From the NCBI GenBank assembly GCA_037157565.1, contig JAZHRO010000063.1:89928001-89992000 (forward strand): 64,000 nucleotides of DNA, written 5' to 3'. The translations under genes were made by a program, and so were the position numbers. This stretch comes from Thalassia testudinum. Taxonomy: Eukaryota; Streptophyta; Magnoliopsida; Alismatales; Hydrocharitaceae. Each line of letters begins with the position of its first letter. Within the stretch, counting starts at the first letter, position 1. This document shows, in pieces, positions 23,144 through 33,373 of the stretch. The notes below the pieces were generated by a model that worked only from the letters and a program-made list of their open reading frames with translations, did no database searches and was not told where the DNA came from.

Positions 23144-24688
23144 ATGGACCACATTGACTTTCATCCTTTCACATCTTGCCCACACCCTTACCCCCACTTT
23201 GTAATCTTCGATCCCATATGCCGAGATGGTCCATCTTTTGATGGACAAAATGGCAATCATTGGGATCCTTTTTACTCCTATTATAGGAGTATTGGTTTAG
23301 TTAAGCCCCAAATCAGTGAGCAGAACCTAGGAGCAGGATTTGCCTTGCCCAATATGCCACACACCATAAGAACACCCAACCCACCCTCCTAGATTCATTA
23401 TAATGTTTGGATAGAAACTCCTAGGTACTATAAGCCTGAGCCTGACTTCTCTCCTCATAGAAATGATGATCTCTCCTCCTTGAAGATAGAAATAAAGAAA
23501 ATGCAAGACAAAATGATTGAATTATTAGGAGAATCTTCGAGAGCAGGACAACAAGAAAAAGAAGACAGTAGCCACCCAACCTACCCCATTGAGGATGACG
23601 TGCACCCCTCTATGCTAGATGCATCTCCCGTGGGAGAGCCGTACACTAAGTTGGAGGGGAATTTTAGGGATTATAACTACTTTTCAAGGATTGATTTCGA
23701 AACCTCCCCACTAAATGACACTTCCTTGAGAGGTCCACACCTTAAGTGGGAGGAGGATATGTATGAAAGTAGCTATACATTGGATGAAGAAAGGTGGTGA
23801 CCCAAGGAAGATGATGATCAGGTTGAGTATCCACCTGAATTATATTGGAGTCAAAAGAAGGGAATGATGGTACCATTGGAAGACCTCAACCTGGATGATA
23901 GTATTTTCGTCACATTTGATGAAGTGGGCCGAAGTCAAGTTGTTAATCCCACCCTCCCTTCTGATCACGAGATGGAACTCAAGCCCACCCTTAGGGAACC
24001 TAACCCTAAAGAAATTCACCTATCTGAGGAGTCCGATGTTACCAGTGTAAACCATTTACCCCAGATAGAGTGCTCTAAGGGATCTGCTAAGATTTTAGAT
24101 GATTCTAGACCTCGGGTACATGATGAATCGTATGATAAGGAGAAGGATGAATTATATGAGGAACCTACATTCAAGATTTGGAGTGACACTAATGGTGATT
24201 ATGTCTTATTTGAAGAATTAGCCCCCGAGGATGTCACAAAGTTGACCAAATTAGGTTTCCTTAGCACACCTATCGATGATATCTCTCCTCATGATGAAAT
24301 AATGGAAAATTTGGAAGCAACTTCTGAGATTAATGTGGATTCACATATAGACTCTGGGGAGGATTTGAGTAAAGAACAAGAACTTGGGGATGACATTGAT
24401 AGGATAATCCCTAGATCTATTGCTTCCAACCTGCCTTCATTTGATTCGAAGTCACCCTCTGATTCACCTATTTCTGAAGGTGAAATTTTGCCTCCATACC
24501 TTGAAATGATCACTAATGAGGAGCAGGTAGATACTTGTGATATTGCCAGAGATGCTAGGGACGCGATTGAAGAACTGGAAAGGTTGTTAGTCATGGACAC
24601 TGAGTTGACTGGATCCACCTTAGATCTTATGGCCATCCCACATTCTCGAAACTTAGACACCCTAGACAATCCTTGTCTTAAAGGTATG
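23144..24688 (+). pseudogene. B2 ORF, first part (acidic protein of unknown function)
   Basis: One reading frame runs from ATG 23144 to 24688 with only two stops (TAG at 23390 and TGA at 23798). The stretch from 23864 is open for 275 codons. The N-terminus is Tyr/Pro/Asp-rich (DPFYSYYRSIGL). The middle holds a short helical segment (SLKIEIKKMQDKMIELLGES) and a WEEDMYESSYTLDEERW patch. The C-terminal third is strongly acidic (IDSGEDLSKEQELGDDIDRI). There is no CCHC, protease, RT or integrase motif. The ORF occupies the gag position behind a PBS, so a gag-like or packaging role is an inference. Solo LTR G interrupts it at codon ATG 24686, and the frame continues exactly at 26337. Confidence 0.7.
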
Positions 24689-26331
24689 TGATTGCACATC
24701 AATCATGCAACCTAAACACCTGAATTGAGCTGATTCTAGCATAACTTCGAGTCAATGCATGCATAAGCATCGTAATTCGCATACTAGTTAGTTTATTAGT
24801 CATATAGATAATATCATTTTATGGCCTAAAAGAGAGATAATTTTAATCGTAGATGATTCAAAGCTGCAGATGTCAGATCAGACCAAATAGATCTGATTAG
24901 AATGACGACGGAGTCCAACGGTTCTGAAATCATCTCGATCAGACAACCAGAGCATCATGTGTAGTCCATAGAAGAATGGAGATCATGGAGCCAAAAGATA
25001 AAGATCCGAGCCTTAGATGAAGAATCCAACTGCACAGATGGATTTGGATCAACAATCGCAATCCAAAGGTGAAAAAATCAACTCGATCGGAGGTCTACAT
25101 CACCAGATACAAGGAAAAGAAGATGGACCGCCATGATGATGCCACATTGCGCCATCACAGCCGCCCCTCACCACCGTCCCATCTAGGAAGGCCGCATCAC
25201 ACGTTATGGGCCATTGGATCTTATCCAATGGCCATGAGCATGCCACGCTGCCTGCCCAGGCCGGATCATAACAAAGATAAACAAACACATATATATAATA
25301 AGAGGTTTGCGCAGTGCGTTGGCTCATGTGCGCGTGTGTAGGTGCGGGATGTGGGATTGAGCCTGTGCGCTGTATGAAATTGAAGCAGCTGCGTGCGAGC
25401 ATGCACGGGCGCGGTGGCGCGATTGTGAGGCCACGTGGTGTGATCAGAGTGTGTCGCGGCCGAACGCGCGTATAACGCACGATCCCACGAGTTTTTCAAA
25501 CAAACGCAGCAAGACACACGTGTTAAGCCGTCCAATCTGACATTGAGGCAGGATTAAGGCTTGAGCAGCAAGAAGGAAAAGATGAAGGCGTGGGTGAGGG
25601 AGATCTAGAGATGTGCAATCATCATTCGACGATGCATGGCATGCCTCGTGTCGCCACTAGAACGAATCTGAGCATAGAAGGCCTTTTGAAGGCTATTTTT
25701 AAGCCAAATTAGAGTCGTTGATCTCCTGATCAACGGATCTGATTATCCAAGGGGTTGTTGCACAAGATTAAGGGCTGAAATACCCTTTTTGCCCTCCACA
25801 AAAGCTATAAAAGAAGGCCCAGGGCCCCCCAGTTGAAGGCATCCACTTAGAACCTCTCTCTTCCATCAACTCTAGACATATTCCGTCTTCTCTGCAACTC
25901 TCTGTCCCTCTGCAACTCCACTCCAACTTCATCCCGATGCTCTGGATCTGAGGTGCTACTGCATCTCGCACAAGCATCCTGCAAGCGACATCGTTTCTCT
26001 GCCATGTTGTTCTATCTCTCCCTCTCTCTCTCTCTCCCTCTTTCTCTTTCTGCCTATCTATCTTTACTTTTTGCATAGCAATTTCTATTATGAAAAACTC
26101 TTTATCAATGCAATGAAATCTGATCTTATGAATATTTGATGCTTCTCTATACATATATACATATATAAATATCTTGTTAGAACTAGTTTCATTGAAAAGC
26201 TTTCGTTAAAAGTCAATATTGCCTCCTTGCGAACGACCCGGTACTCACCAGTTTTATAAATATTATTTGTCGTCATGTTTTCACGCTATACTACAGCTAA
26301 ACAACTTTTAATCGCGATCACGCGCTGAATA
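24689..26331 (+). mobile_element. Solo LTR G (1643 bp) inside the B2 ORF
   Basis: Begins with the hairpin TGATTG, CACAT, CAATCA and is flanked by perfect GTATG duplications (24684-24688 and 26332-26336). Removing it and one duplication restores the B2 frame without a gap. A TATA box lies at 25806-25813, a CT-rich tract at 26010-26055 and U5-type sequence (GCCTCCTTGCGAACGACC) near 26220. The last bases are GAATA rather than the usual CA, probably a mutation. No PBS follows, so it is a solo LTR. It is an Athila/Tat-type LTR of a family distinct from A, B and D. Confidence 0.88.
25806..25813 (+). promoter_or_regulatory. TATA box of solo LTR G
   Basis: TATAAAAG in AGCTATAAAAGAAGGCCC, about 1.1 kb from the LTR start. 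It is the best TATA match in this LTR and agrees with a plus orientation. Confidence 0.65.
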
Positions 26332-26336
26332 GTATG

Positions 26337-26684
26337 CTCACTACTATTTTGATTGGGGGGCTTAACAGACCAATATCTCTTGTAATGGGGTATCGGGTAT
26401 GGATTGATGATTTCTATGGTCAGTCCATTACCCTAGGGGTTTATCTCTGCACCATTCCTTCCCCATTCCTTTTGGAGGAACCTTGTCATCCTTCCCCTTC
26501 CCCTTTGGAGGTTGTTATGCCAGTTTATCCTTTGGAACCTCCTCTGGTGACCTGGGATGATTTCATTCCCATCCTGGTTGGGCGAGCATTTGCTATCGGG
26601 ATTCATCATCAGCTCGCCGACATCCTAGGTTACCTATTTTCTAGGCCAGCATTACTTTGCTCATTTTTGGGCCTATTTCTTTGA
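26337..26684 (+). pseudogene. B2 ORF, second part
   Basis: The continuation of the B2 frame after G is open for 116 codons to a TGA at 26682. Composition changes here to hydrophobic and Pro-rich (PSPFLLEEPCHPSPSPLEVV, then LVTWDDFIPILVGRAFAIGI), with a possible membrane-like stretch at the end. The whole B2 ORF would be about 630 codons. No known domain is recognised. The sequence after 26684 is 3' UTR. Confidence 0.65.
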
Positions 26685-27996
26685 TCCTTGCACCTGACTT
26701 GCAGGTTCTTTGGCTACTCAGCTACCAACAAATTAACGGCAGCCCATCTCTGACCCAGGTAATATCCTTTTATGTAATGGGGACATTGCAGGTTTTAGCC
26801 ATGGGGGTGTACTTAGGGATATACATAGTGCATTCATGCATTTAGTTAAAGCATTCTGCATTGCATACATTTGCATTGAAAAAAAAACACACACACAAGA
26901 AAAAACAAAAAAAAAACATTTTGCATTGAGCTTAACTGGCTGGGCCCTGCATTCTTAGGCAGACCAGAGCTTTAGGTTAGACTAAGTTGACTTTAGGTGT
27001 CTGAATTTAGAAGCTAATTTGAGATGCTAGCTTTAGACCTTTAGGGTCCTTTGTGGACTTAAAAACTTAACTAGGAGTTAAGTTGCGGACCATTCCTTAA
27101 GAGGTCGAGGAGGGAAAGCTAGGGATATAGTTAAAGGCTGGGTAGTACTTGGTGTCTTTTTCTACCTTTTGGTTTATGGGTCCTCGTAACCTAAGCATCT
27201 ACATTTCGCACACACTTGGTCTTCTGTAAACAGTGATCACCCTAATTCATTTCTTGAAGAAAATTTGGTTCTCTTAGTTCTAACTTAGGAGAAGCTTGAA
27301 AACACAATTTGATTGGAAGAGGCTACTCACCTTGAGGATGCGATGATAACATGTCACCTACTCGGCGCTTGTCCTTAGGATGTCCATCCTACTGGGGCCA
27401 TGTAAGCACATTATGTAGTTCAGGTACCATGGGTGGCCCTATCTCGAAGTGCCAATTGCCACAGGCCTAAATTCACTTAAAAAATCCATGGGCGAGAATA
27501 TCTCGAAGTGTCAATTGCTAGGAGTTCTGGGGGTTGCTATGGGCGGTGCTATCTCGAAGCATCGAAAGCCAGGAACCCTTCGAGGTTCGGTGATGGGGAC
27601 AATGAATCTGACATAGACCATGTTGATAGCTGATCCAAGGTTAGACTTAGAGGAATCAAACAAAATATATATATTACAAAAAAAAAGCTCTTTCTTTCTC
27701 TCTTTCTAGGTTGGCAATCAAACCAACCTTAAATAATTCAGACCAATGTACATGCACAGATGCTTTAATCTCTGGGACGAATAAACTCTAGGGTAGAGCT
27801 AGAAATCAAGGAAACCTGTGCCTGCAACTCATCCTTGGCCAACCTAGTTTGTAACTTAGCAACTACTTGGGAACCTTAGGTTTAAAGTATGAACTTAACA
27901 TGTTTCTAAAGGAAGACCGATTGGGTTTGTTAGTTCACTTGGAGAGCTGGGTTATTGCTTGAGTTTGCTAAAGACTAGCAAAAACTAGGCATGGGG
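26685..27996 (+). mobile_element. 3' untranslated region and PPT of B2
   Basis: Contains GGGGACATTGCA followed by GCCATGGGGG (26777-26807). About 600 bp later come three units: CATGGGTGGCCCTATCTCGAAG (27429, given here with spacing as seen), CCATGGGCG..TATCTCGAAGTG (27486) and ATGGGCGG..TATCTCGAAGC (27540). It ends with AAAAACTAGGCATGGGG, a polypurine tract like that of D. The B2 3' LTR expected next is replaced by the end of element C. An A-rich (CA)n patch lies at 26880-26920. Confidence 0.65.
27984..27996 (+). other. Polypurine tract of B2
   Basis: The tract ends CTAGGCATGGGG and is near-identical to the D tract CTAGGCATGGGAG. The element should continue with TGATGAGCCC; instead C begins at 27997. 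Confidence 0.6.
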
Positions 27997-28317
27997 TGTT
28001 TGTAATGGTAAGTCAGGGTTTAAAAAGTGTTGTGTTGTAGTATAGCCGAAATAGCATTCAAACAAATACAATTTTATTACTCGAAAAGATTTTCGAGGTT
28101 GAACACAGGGAGCAAATTGGTATTTAGAAATCAAGATCACAATTCAGAATTAAAAGAGTATGCAATGATATCAGTATTGGAGTGCAAAAATATGGGAGTA
28201 AAATGGTGATGTAGATCACCAAATACTCCTACAATATCACCAAGTAATTCAATGTATGACTATGAAAAGTAAACTAGAATCTATCGTCTGATGAAGGAAT
28301 CAGATGACTTAAAGTGT

Positions 28318-28560
28318 CTGAGCTGTCTGTGTCTTCCTTTCTTCTTCTTCTTCTTCCTTCTGCCTTGGCTTCCTTCTTTGAAGTCCTTCTCTTCCTCTTC
28401 TTTCTGCGATTCTTCCCTTTCTCTTTAGCTTTCTCTGTCTTCTGTCTTTCCTCTTCCTTTGCCTTTCTTCTTCTTCCTTCTACCTTAAGCCCTGTAGTCC
28501 TCTTCTTCTTCTTTTCTTCTTCCTTCTTTGGCTTCCTCTTCTTCAGACTGCGACTAAGTG
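28318..28560 (+). repeat. CTT/CTTT-rich low-complexity tract
   Basis: A polypyrimidine tract of TTCTTC- and CTTTCC-like words within the C LTR. It creates a spurious Lys/Glu-rich open frame on the other strand. Confidence 0.85.
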
Positions 28561-29769
28561 TTGGCCAGAGAACCCTGTAGCAAAACCCTACCCCTACCTC
28601 CACAACTCTCCTCACTTTCTCTCTCAGGATTCGCTCTCCTAGAGCCACATAGGAATTCAGGTAATCGGGTTAGGTGCGTAACTGAGACCAGGCCCACCAG
28701 TTGCGGTATTGGGCGAGGAGTGCAAGTTGGGTCAGGTCAGGCCAGGTCCATGGGGGGCGTGTCACGGACGAGATCGGGTCGGGTGAGTGGGACCTTACCT
28801 CGTGGATCTGAGGCGAACAACTTACAACACTTTTTCACTTTATTTAGGTGCGGACGCTTCTCCGTATCCGAGGTGGGACTATCTGCATCCCCTCTTTGCA
28901 CATGCCTGCAGTAGAGGTTGAGCTTCCAATTGTAGTTGCTGTGAAGGCCTTTGACTCCAATTGAGGGCCTGAGTGCGTGTGCGAAGTATGTCCGTGCAAC
29001 CTGGGACAGCAGCACCTGGAGTAGCAAGGCTTGGAGCGGTTGTGAGAAAACTTCAAGCTTGCGCCAATGGCGGATGGGGCCTGCTACATGGAAACATAAG
29101 AACGGCCTCACGGCCACGTCAAATCGTTTAGAAAGGTTTGCCGAAGCATGGCAGATGTGCTGGAGGTGTTGGCGTGGCTCGTGGGTGCCTATGAGTGCGT
29201 GCCTAGGGCACATTGTGTGAGAGTGAGTGGGTGTGTTTAGGGAGGTGTTTGGGTGAGTGGCATAGTGAGTAGAGTGAGGGGAAGGGATCAGTGAAGTGAG
29301 GTGGAGGTCGTGGGCTTGTCGGCAAGGGTTGTGGTGGCCTATGGAGGTGGGATGGCCTCGCCGGAGTTGGTGGTCGGAGATGGAAGAGATGGGGGTGCGA
29401 TGGGCGGCAGTGGTCGATTTTGGAAAGTAGAGTGCGAAGAAGAAAGAAGAGGGGTCAGCGACTTATCTAGGAGGTCAAGGGACGAAGCGGGCGAGCGAGG
29501 GCATCGGGTCTAGTAAGGCCGACGTCGGAGATGAAGGCGGCTCCGGTGAGGTGGGATCAACGAGGATAAAGAGTGAGAAGCGCCTGCTGGTACAACGAGA
29601 TGTGGATGAAGTCAGGGAAGATGGATCCACCGTAGGTATGGTGATCAGACGAGGAGGAGTAGGGAAGGTTGCTGGACATTGAGGAGCCTGTAGCCATGAG
29701 GGGAAGAGAGGAATTTTAGGTATTCGTGGCTGAAATAGAGTGTGAAGAGGTCAGGGAGGTTTGAGGTCC

Positions 29770-29777
29770 TTTAAATA
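29770..29777 (-). promoter_or_regulatory. TATA-like box of C LTR
   Basis: The minus strand reads TATTTAAA in CCTATTTAAAGGACC. Position and context match the D box at 5483-5490. Confidence 0.45.
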
Positions 29778-30527
29778 GGTCTCTGAAGGGCGGTTAGGGC
29801 TTGGGAAGCGGCGATGGAAGTTGTTGCGATACCCACATCTCTCATGCGTTTGCATGAGAGATTAGGAGGGAATCAGATCTCAAGGATGGGTTCATATTGA
29901 CGGAAATTTCTCAGAGGATCTTCCTTCCAATTTTGGAAGAGATCCTCTAAGCAATCAAGGAGAACTTCCAAGTTAAAGGTCGCCAGAGTAGGTTTCCTCC
30001 AGGATAATGGTGGAGGGACCTACTTGTGAAGATGATGAGAAAGTTAGGGGGTTTTTAGCAAATTTTTTTTAAAGTTAAGGGTAGAAATGTAATTAGGCTG
30101 GACCTGTTTGCAAACTAAGCCAAAGCAAACTCATCTTGGGTCCAAATTTTGGTACAAACCTAATTTGGACATAAGGAATCCAATGGTGAAGTTGGATTTT
30201 GGGTCTAACCATGTTTGAATAGGAAATTTATATCAAAACCCAAATTAGGGCAAATATCTGTCTGGGATCCCATTCTAGGTCAAGATGGGTTCTAATGGCC
30301 AAATTTAAGGTACAAAACCCTAACTTTTGCTAGACCCTTGGCAAAATTTCAAGGTTTTGCTATACCCTTAGCAAAATTTCAAGGTTTTAACTTTGATTCT
30401 AGACACACAATCTTTTGATGCTCAAAACTGTGATATGTGCTTTCTTCTGTAGATTATTTTAGAATGCTGATAGTAGGCCTAGAGGTACTCAAGTACTGTT
30501 ACGAACGCAGCTTCAAGATGTCTTTTA

Positions 30528-31385
30528 AGATGTCTGGGAGGTGGCCCAGACATCTGACCAGATGTCTGGAACCCCTTCCAGACGTCTGGGATTTGATTTC
30601 TGTGGCACGCGCGTTTTCGTCTGTGCGCCTGCGCGCACAGACCTGCGACGCCTCTTTTCCCCTCTCTCCTCCGCAAGCACAGTGCTGGCCCTCTCTTTCT
30701 CTCTATCCCCACGCGACTTTAAAAAGGCCTCGCCTTCTCCCTCACTCTCATCTCCTCCGTTTCCTTCTTCTCCTTCTAGCCGGTGCGAGAGTGCGAGCGG
30801 CGGCAGCGGCAGCCGCGGCGAGTTGCAGGAGGAGGTGTTGTGCGAGGGAGGAGACTCTCGACCGTGAGGGCTCGAGCTCGCCGGGGCAGCTAGAGCCGGC
30901 CGGCGGGGGGAGCCGCGGGCGTGGAGCGTCGCGGGAGGGCTGCTGCAACTCGAGCAGCAGGCGGACAAGGCGCGGGGCGGTCGCGTGTCGCGGGCAGAGG
31001 GCGAGTCGAACTCTGATTCTGGAAATTTTTCCAGAATTAGACGTCTGGGTTTCCAACCAGACGACGGTGAAGATGTCTGGAGGACTGTCCAGACGTCTGG
31101 CAAGTTAGTTATTTTCGTCCTTCTTCCTTTTCTGCGACCGTTCGTACTAAGCACGAGGAGTGGGTACGTGCAGGATCTGAGATTTGCATCCAACTCAAAT
31201 CAGACGTCTAGCCGAAGTGCCAAACGACGGAGAGGAGTTCCAGACGTCCGAGTCGACCATCGGACGTCTGGGAATTAGGCCAGATGCCCCCGCAGGCTTC
31301 TGGACGTATTAGAGACTACGAAGAACAAAGGTACCATCTGACCCACATTTTAAGATGTCTGGAAGAGGTTCCAGATGTCTGATTT
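30528..31385 (+). repeat. CCAGACGTCTGG palindrome clusters in I LTR
   Basis: Three clusters (30528-30591, 31039-31102, 31199-31385) hold GACGTC-centred palindromes and their decayed GATGTC/GACATC forms. They are often paired as inverted neighbours 6-8 bp apart, for example at 30530-30557. The second LTR repeats the last cluster at 35940-36120. Confidence 0.8.
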
Positions 31386-31679
31386 TGGACTGTTTCGTCA
31401 TTTTCGACTCGTTTAGGGCTCATTTAGAGTCCGTTTTCCGCGTTTCGAGTTGCGTTCTTTTCGGAATAAAATCCTCTACCCGTCTACAGTAATTATATAC
31501 TGTTCTGAGAAACTCCTTGTGTTTGATCGTTGTGTTAGGACCCCGTTCCATTGCAGTCTCGGGGGTTGCAGAGGCGTGCGGGATTTCCGACCACGCCCCC
31601 AGTACTTCCGTTGTCGCTGGTAGAGTGGCTTTAGACATTATTAACATAATTTGTTACAATTATGGAATAATTAATAGAA

Positions 31680-31821
31680 CCTAGGGCATTGCATGAATCC
31701 TAGGAATGAGAGACCAGATTGAATGATAGATCCTAGGGTATTGCATGAATCCTAGGGTTGGAAAATTAGATTGAATGATAGATCTTAGGGTACGGCATGA
31801 ATCCTAGGACTGGAAAACTAG
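31680..31821 (+). repeat. 52 bp tandem repeats in I LTR
   Basis: Two full 52 bp units (31680-31731 and 31732-31783) and one 38 bp partial unit. Each begins CCTAGGG or CTTAGGG, then GCATGAATCCTAGG. The same 2.7 units recur in the 3' LTR (36418-36559), and reversed in J (about 15514-15662). Confidence 0.88.
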
Positions 31822-33194
31822 TGAAATGAATATAGATATTGCAGTCTTGGAAACTATGGAAAGTAAATAATAGCTGCATGTAAATTGATTTTAACAGCTG
31901 CCTGTTATGAATAAATGAACATGATTGAGAATATGGATTGTATGAACGTGAAACCGAAAAGGGCGAAACCTGAATGTGTTGAGTTAAAAGAGCTGGAACC
32001 CTACGGGGAATTAGGAGGAGAACTCCTGGAAAGAGAATGAAATGGAAATGAGAAGGAAAGATGTGGAGGTGTGTTGTCTCTTGGGTAAGTAGTGACAGGG
32101 GAAGCACCTGTTACCTACTTAGTGTAGAGCGGAGCCAGCCGCCCTAGGGACCCGGGGTTAGGTCTGGCTACTTTGTACCGACTTGTTGGCCCTCGTGTAC
32201 ACAGTACCGAGGAGAGCTACTAGTGTAGAGCGAGTACTAGCTACCCCATGGGCCCCGGGGTTCTGCTAGCTCACCTACACTGACTTGTTAGGCCCACTGG
32301 GCAAACCAGGGTAGTCAGGCGAGGGTGCGTGGATTGTGGAGGGTCAAGGCCCCTATTTGGTTACTGTGGAGGGGTTGGACCTCTATTACTGTGAGGGCTC
32401 TGCCCTATAATGGTTCCGTGTTGTGCTTTGGGCGCACCCGTTAACGGAAACGACTGAACGCGTGCCAGTGTGGGGTAGCTACCCATTCGTTTACCGTGCG
32501 TGCCGTAGTCACCGTTACATCTGTCAGTGACCTTGGGGTGGTTGACTGAGAGTAGGATCACCATGGGGGACTCTCCCGGCCAGGAGAGCACCACGTGTTA
32601 CTTCTACTGTTCGGAAAAGACTGCAATCAAGATCGTTTCCACTAGGAACATTCGAGATCAAGTGAAGGATCAGAGAAATAGATAAATTATGAAACAGTAG
32701 ATAGACGTAAATAAAGGAAGAAAGAAAATAAAACAGCTACTATACACTTTACTGCTTCTTTAGCTTTAGCTGCCACTCTACTCAGCGTTTCGCTGACATG
32801 TTACACTCGTTACTTTTCAGGACCAGGGGTTGAGCAGCCAGGGTCAGGGGCTGCAGAGGACGCTGGGCCGAGTAGGGTCCAGTAGAGTTACCACTATTCT
32901 TTTGTGCCCTTTTTGTTCCACTGTTGTGAGTAGTTTTTGTTACTCTCTATACTTTTCTTTACTCATAGTTCTTGTTATGTTATGAATGTTGTTCTACTGT
33001 TGTGGTGGTACATGCTGTAGTAGTTCTTTTTCTTACTGCTGTATTTTGTTTCTGCTAGTTATATTTCATGTTGAATGTGGTTTATTTTACTGCTCTTTTG
33101 GTTACTTCCTTGTTGGACGAATAGGTCTTGGGATTAGTCGAGTCGGTCCGGTTCTCGTGTCTCGTAGGGACTCTGGAATCGGGTCGTTACAAGA

Positions 33195-33206
33195 TGGTAT
33201 CAGAGC
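33195..33206 (+). other. Primer-binding site of I (initiator tRNA-Met)
   Basis: TGGTATCAGAGC lies 3 bp after the LTR end, the standard initiator-Met PBS of chromoviruses. Confidence 0.93.
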
Positions 33207-33373
33207 AAGGTCGTCCCTAGAAGTGAATCAACTGACTGGAAAATAACCAATTCACATGTCTATAACTCGAGTAGCCACCACAACATATCTTTTTACATGA
33301 GCTCTTAGACGTTTCCGTTAGGTATCGTTTCATTTTGACGTGTTCCGTTTTGTTTTGCGTCTCCTTGCTGGAG

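Larger units (their letters stand above)
27997..30496 (-). mobile_element. 3' LTR of Athila-like element C
   Basis: Its plus-strand left part, 27997-28258, matches 46088-46349, the remnant of the C 5' LTR. Between lie a CT-rich tract (28318-28560), a TATA-like box (29770-29777) and a section (30130-30310) matching the D LTR. The LTR start and PPT are missing. Compared with D, about 200 bp are deleted around 30450, joining LTR sequence to the 3' UTR segment AGGCCTAGAGGTACTC. Element I is inserted in that UTR segment at 30497. The Lys/Arg/Glu-rich open frame at 28274-28648 comes from the CT tract. Confidence 0.7.
30497..33191 (+). mobile_element. 5' LTR of element I (2695 bp)
   Basis: Begins TGTTACGAAC and ends GGGTCGTTACA, followed after 3 bp by an initiator-Met PBS. 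It contains CCAGACGTCTGG-type palindromes (30528-31385), a weak TATA (30718-30725), a CpG-rich block (30780-31010), 52 bp tandem repeats (31680-31821) and blocks conserved with J and H such as GGACTCTCCCGGCCAGGAGA at 32568. The open frames at 30437-31278 on both strands arise from GC-rich LTR sequence. Confidence 0.9.

Noticed and set aside
26685..27996. A separate LTR starting at 26808
   Set aside because: The region is explained as the B2 3' UTR: same order of boxes as in A, C and D, and it ends in a PPT at 27996.
28274..28648. Lys/Glu-rich open frame resembling a nuclear protein
   Set aside because: It is the complement of a CTT-rich low-complexity tract in the C LTR.
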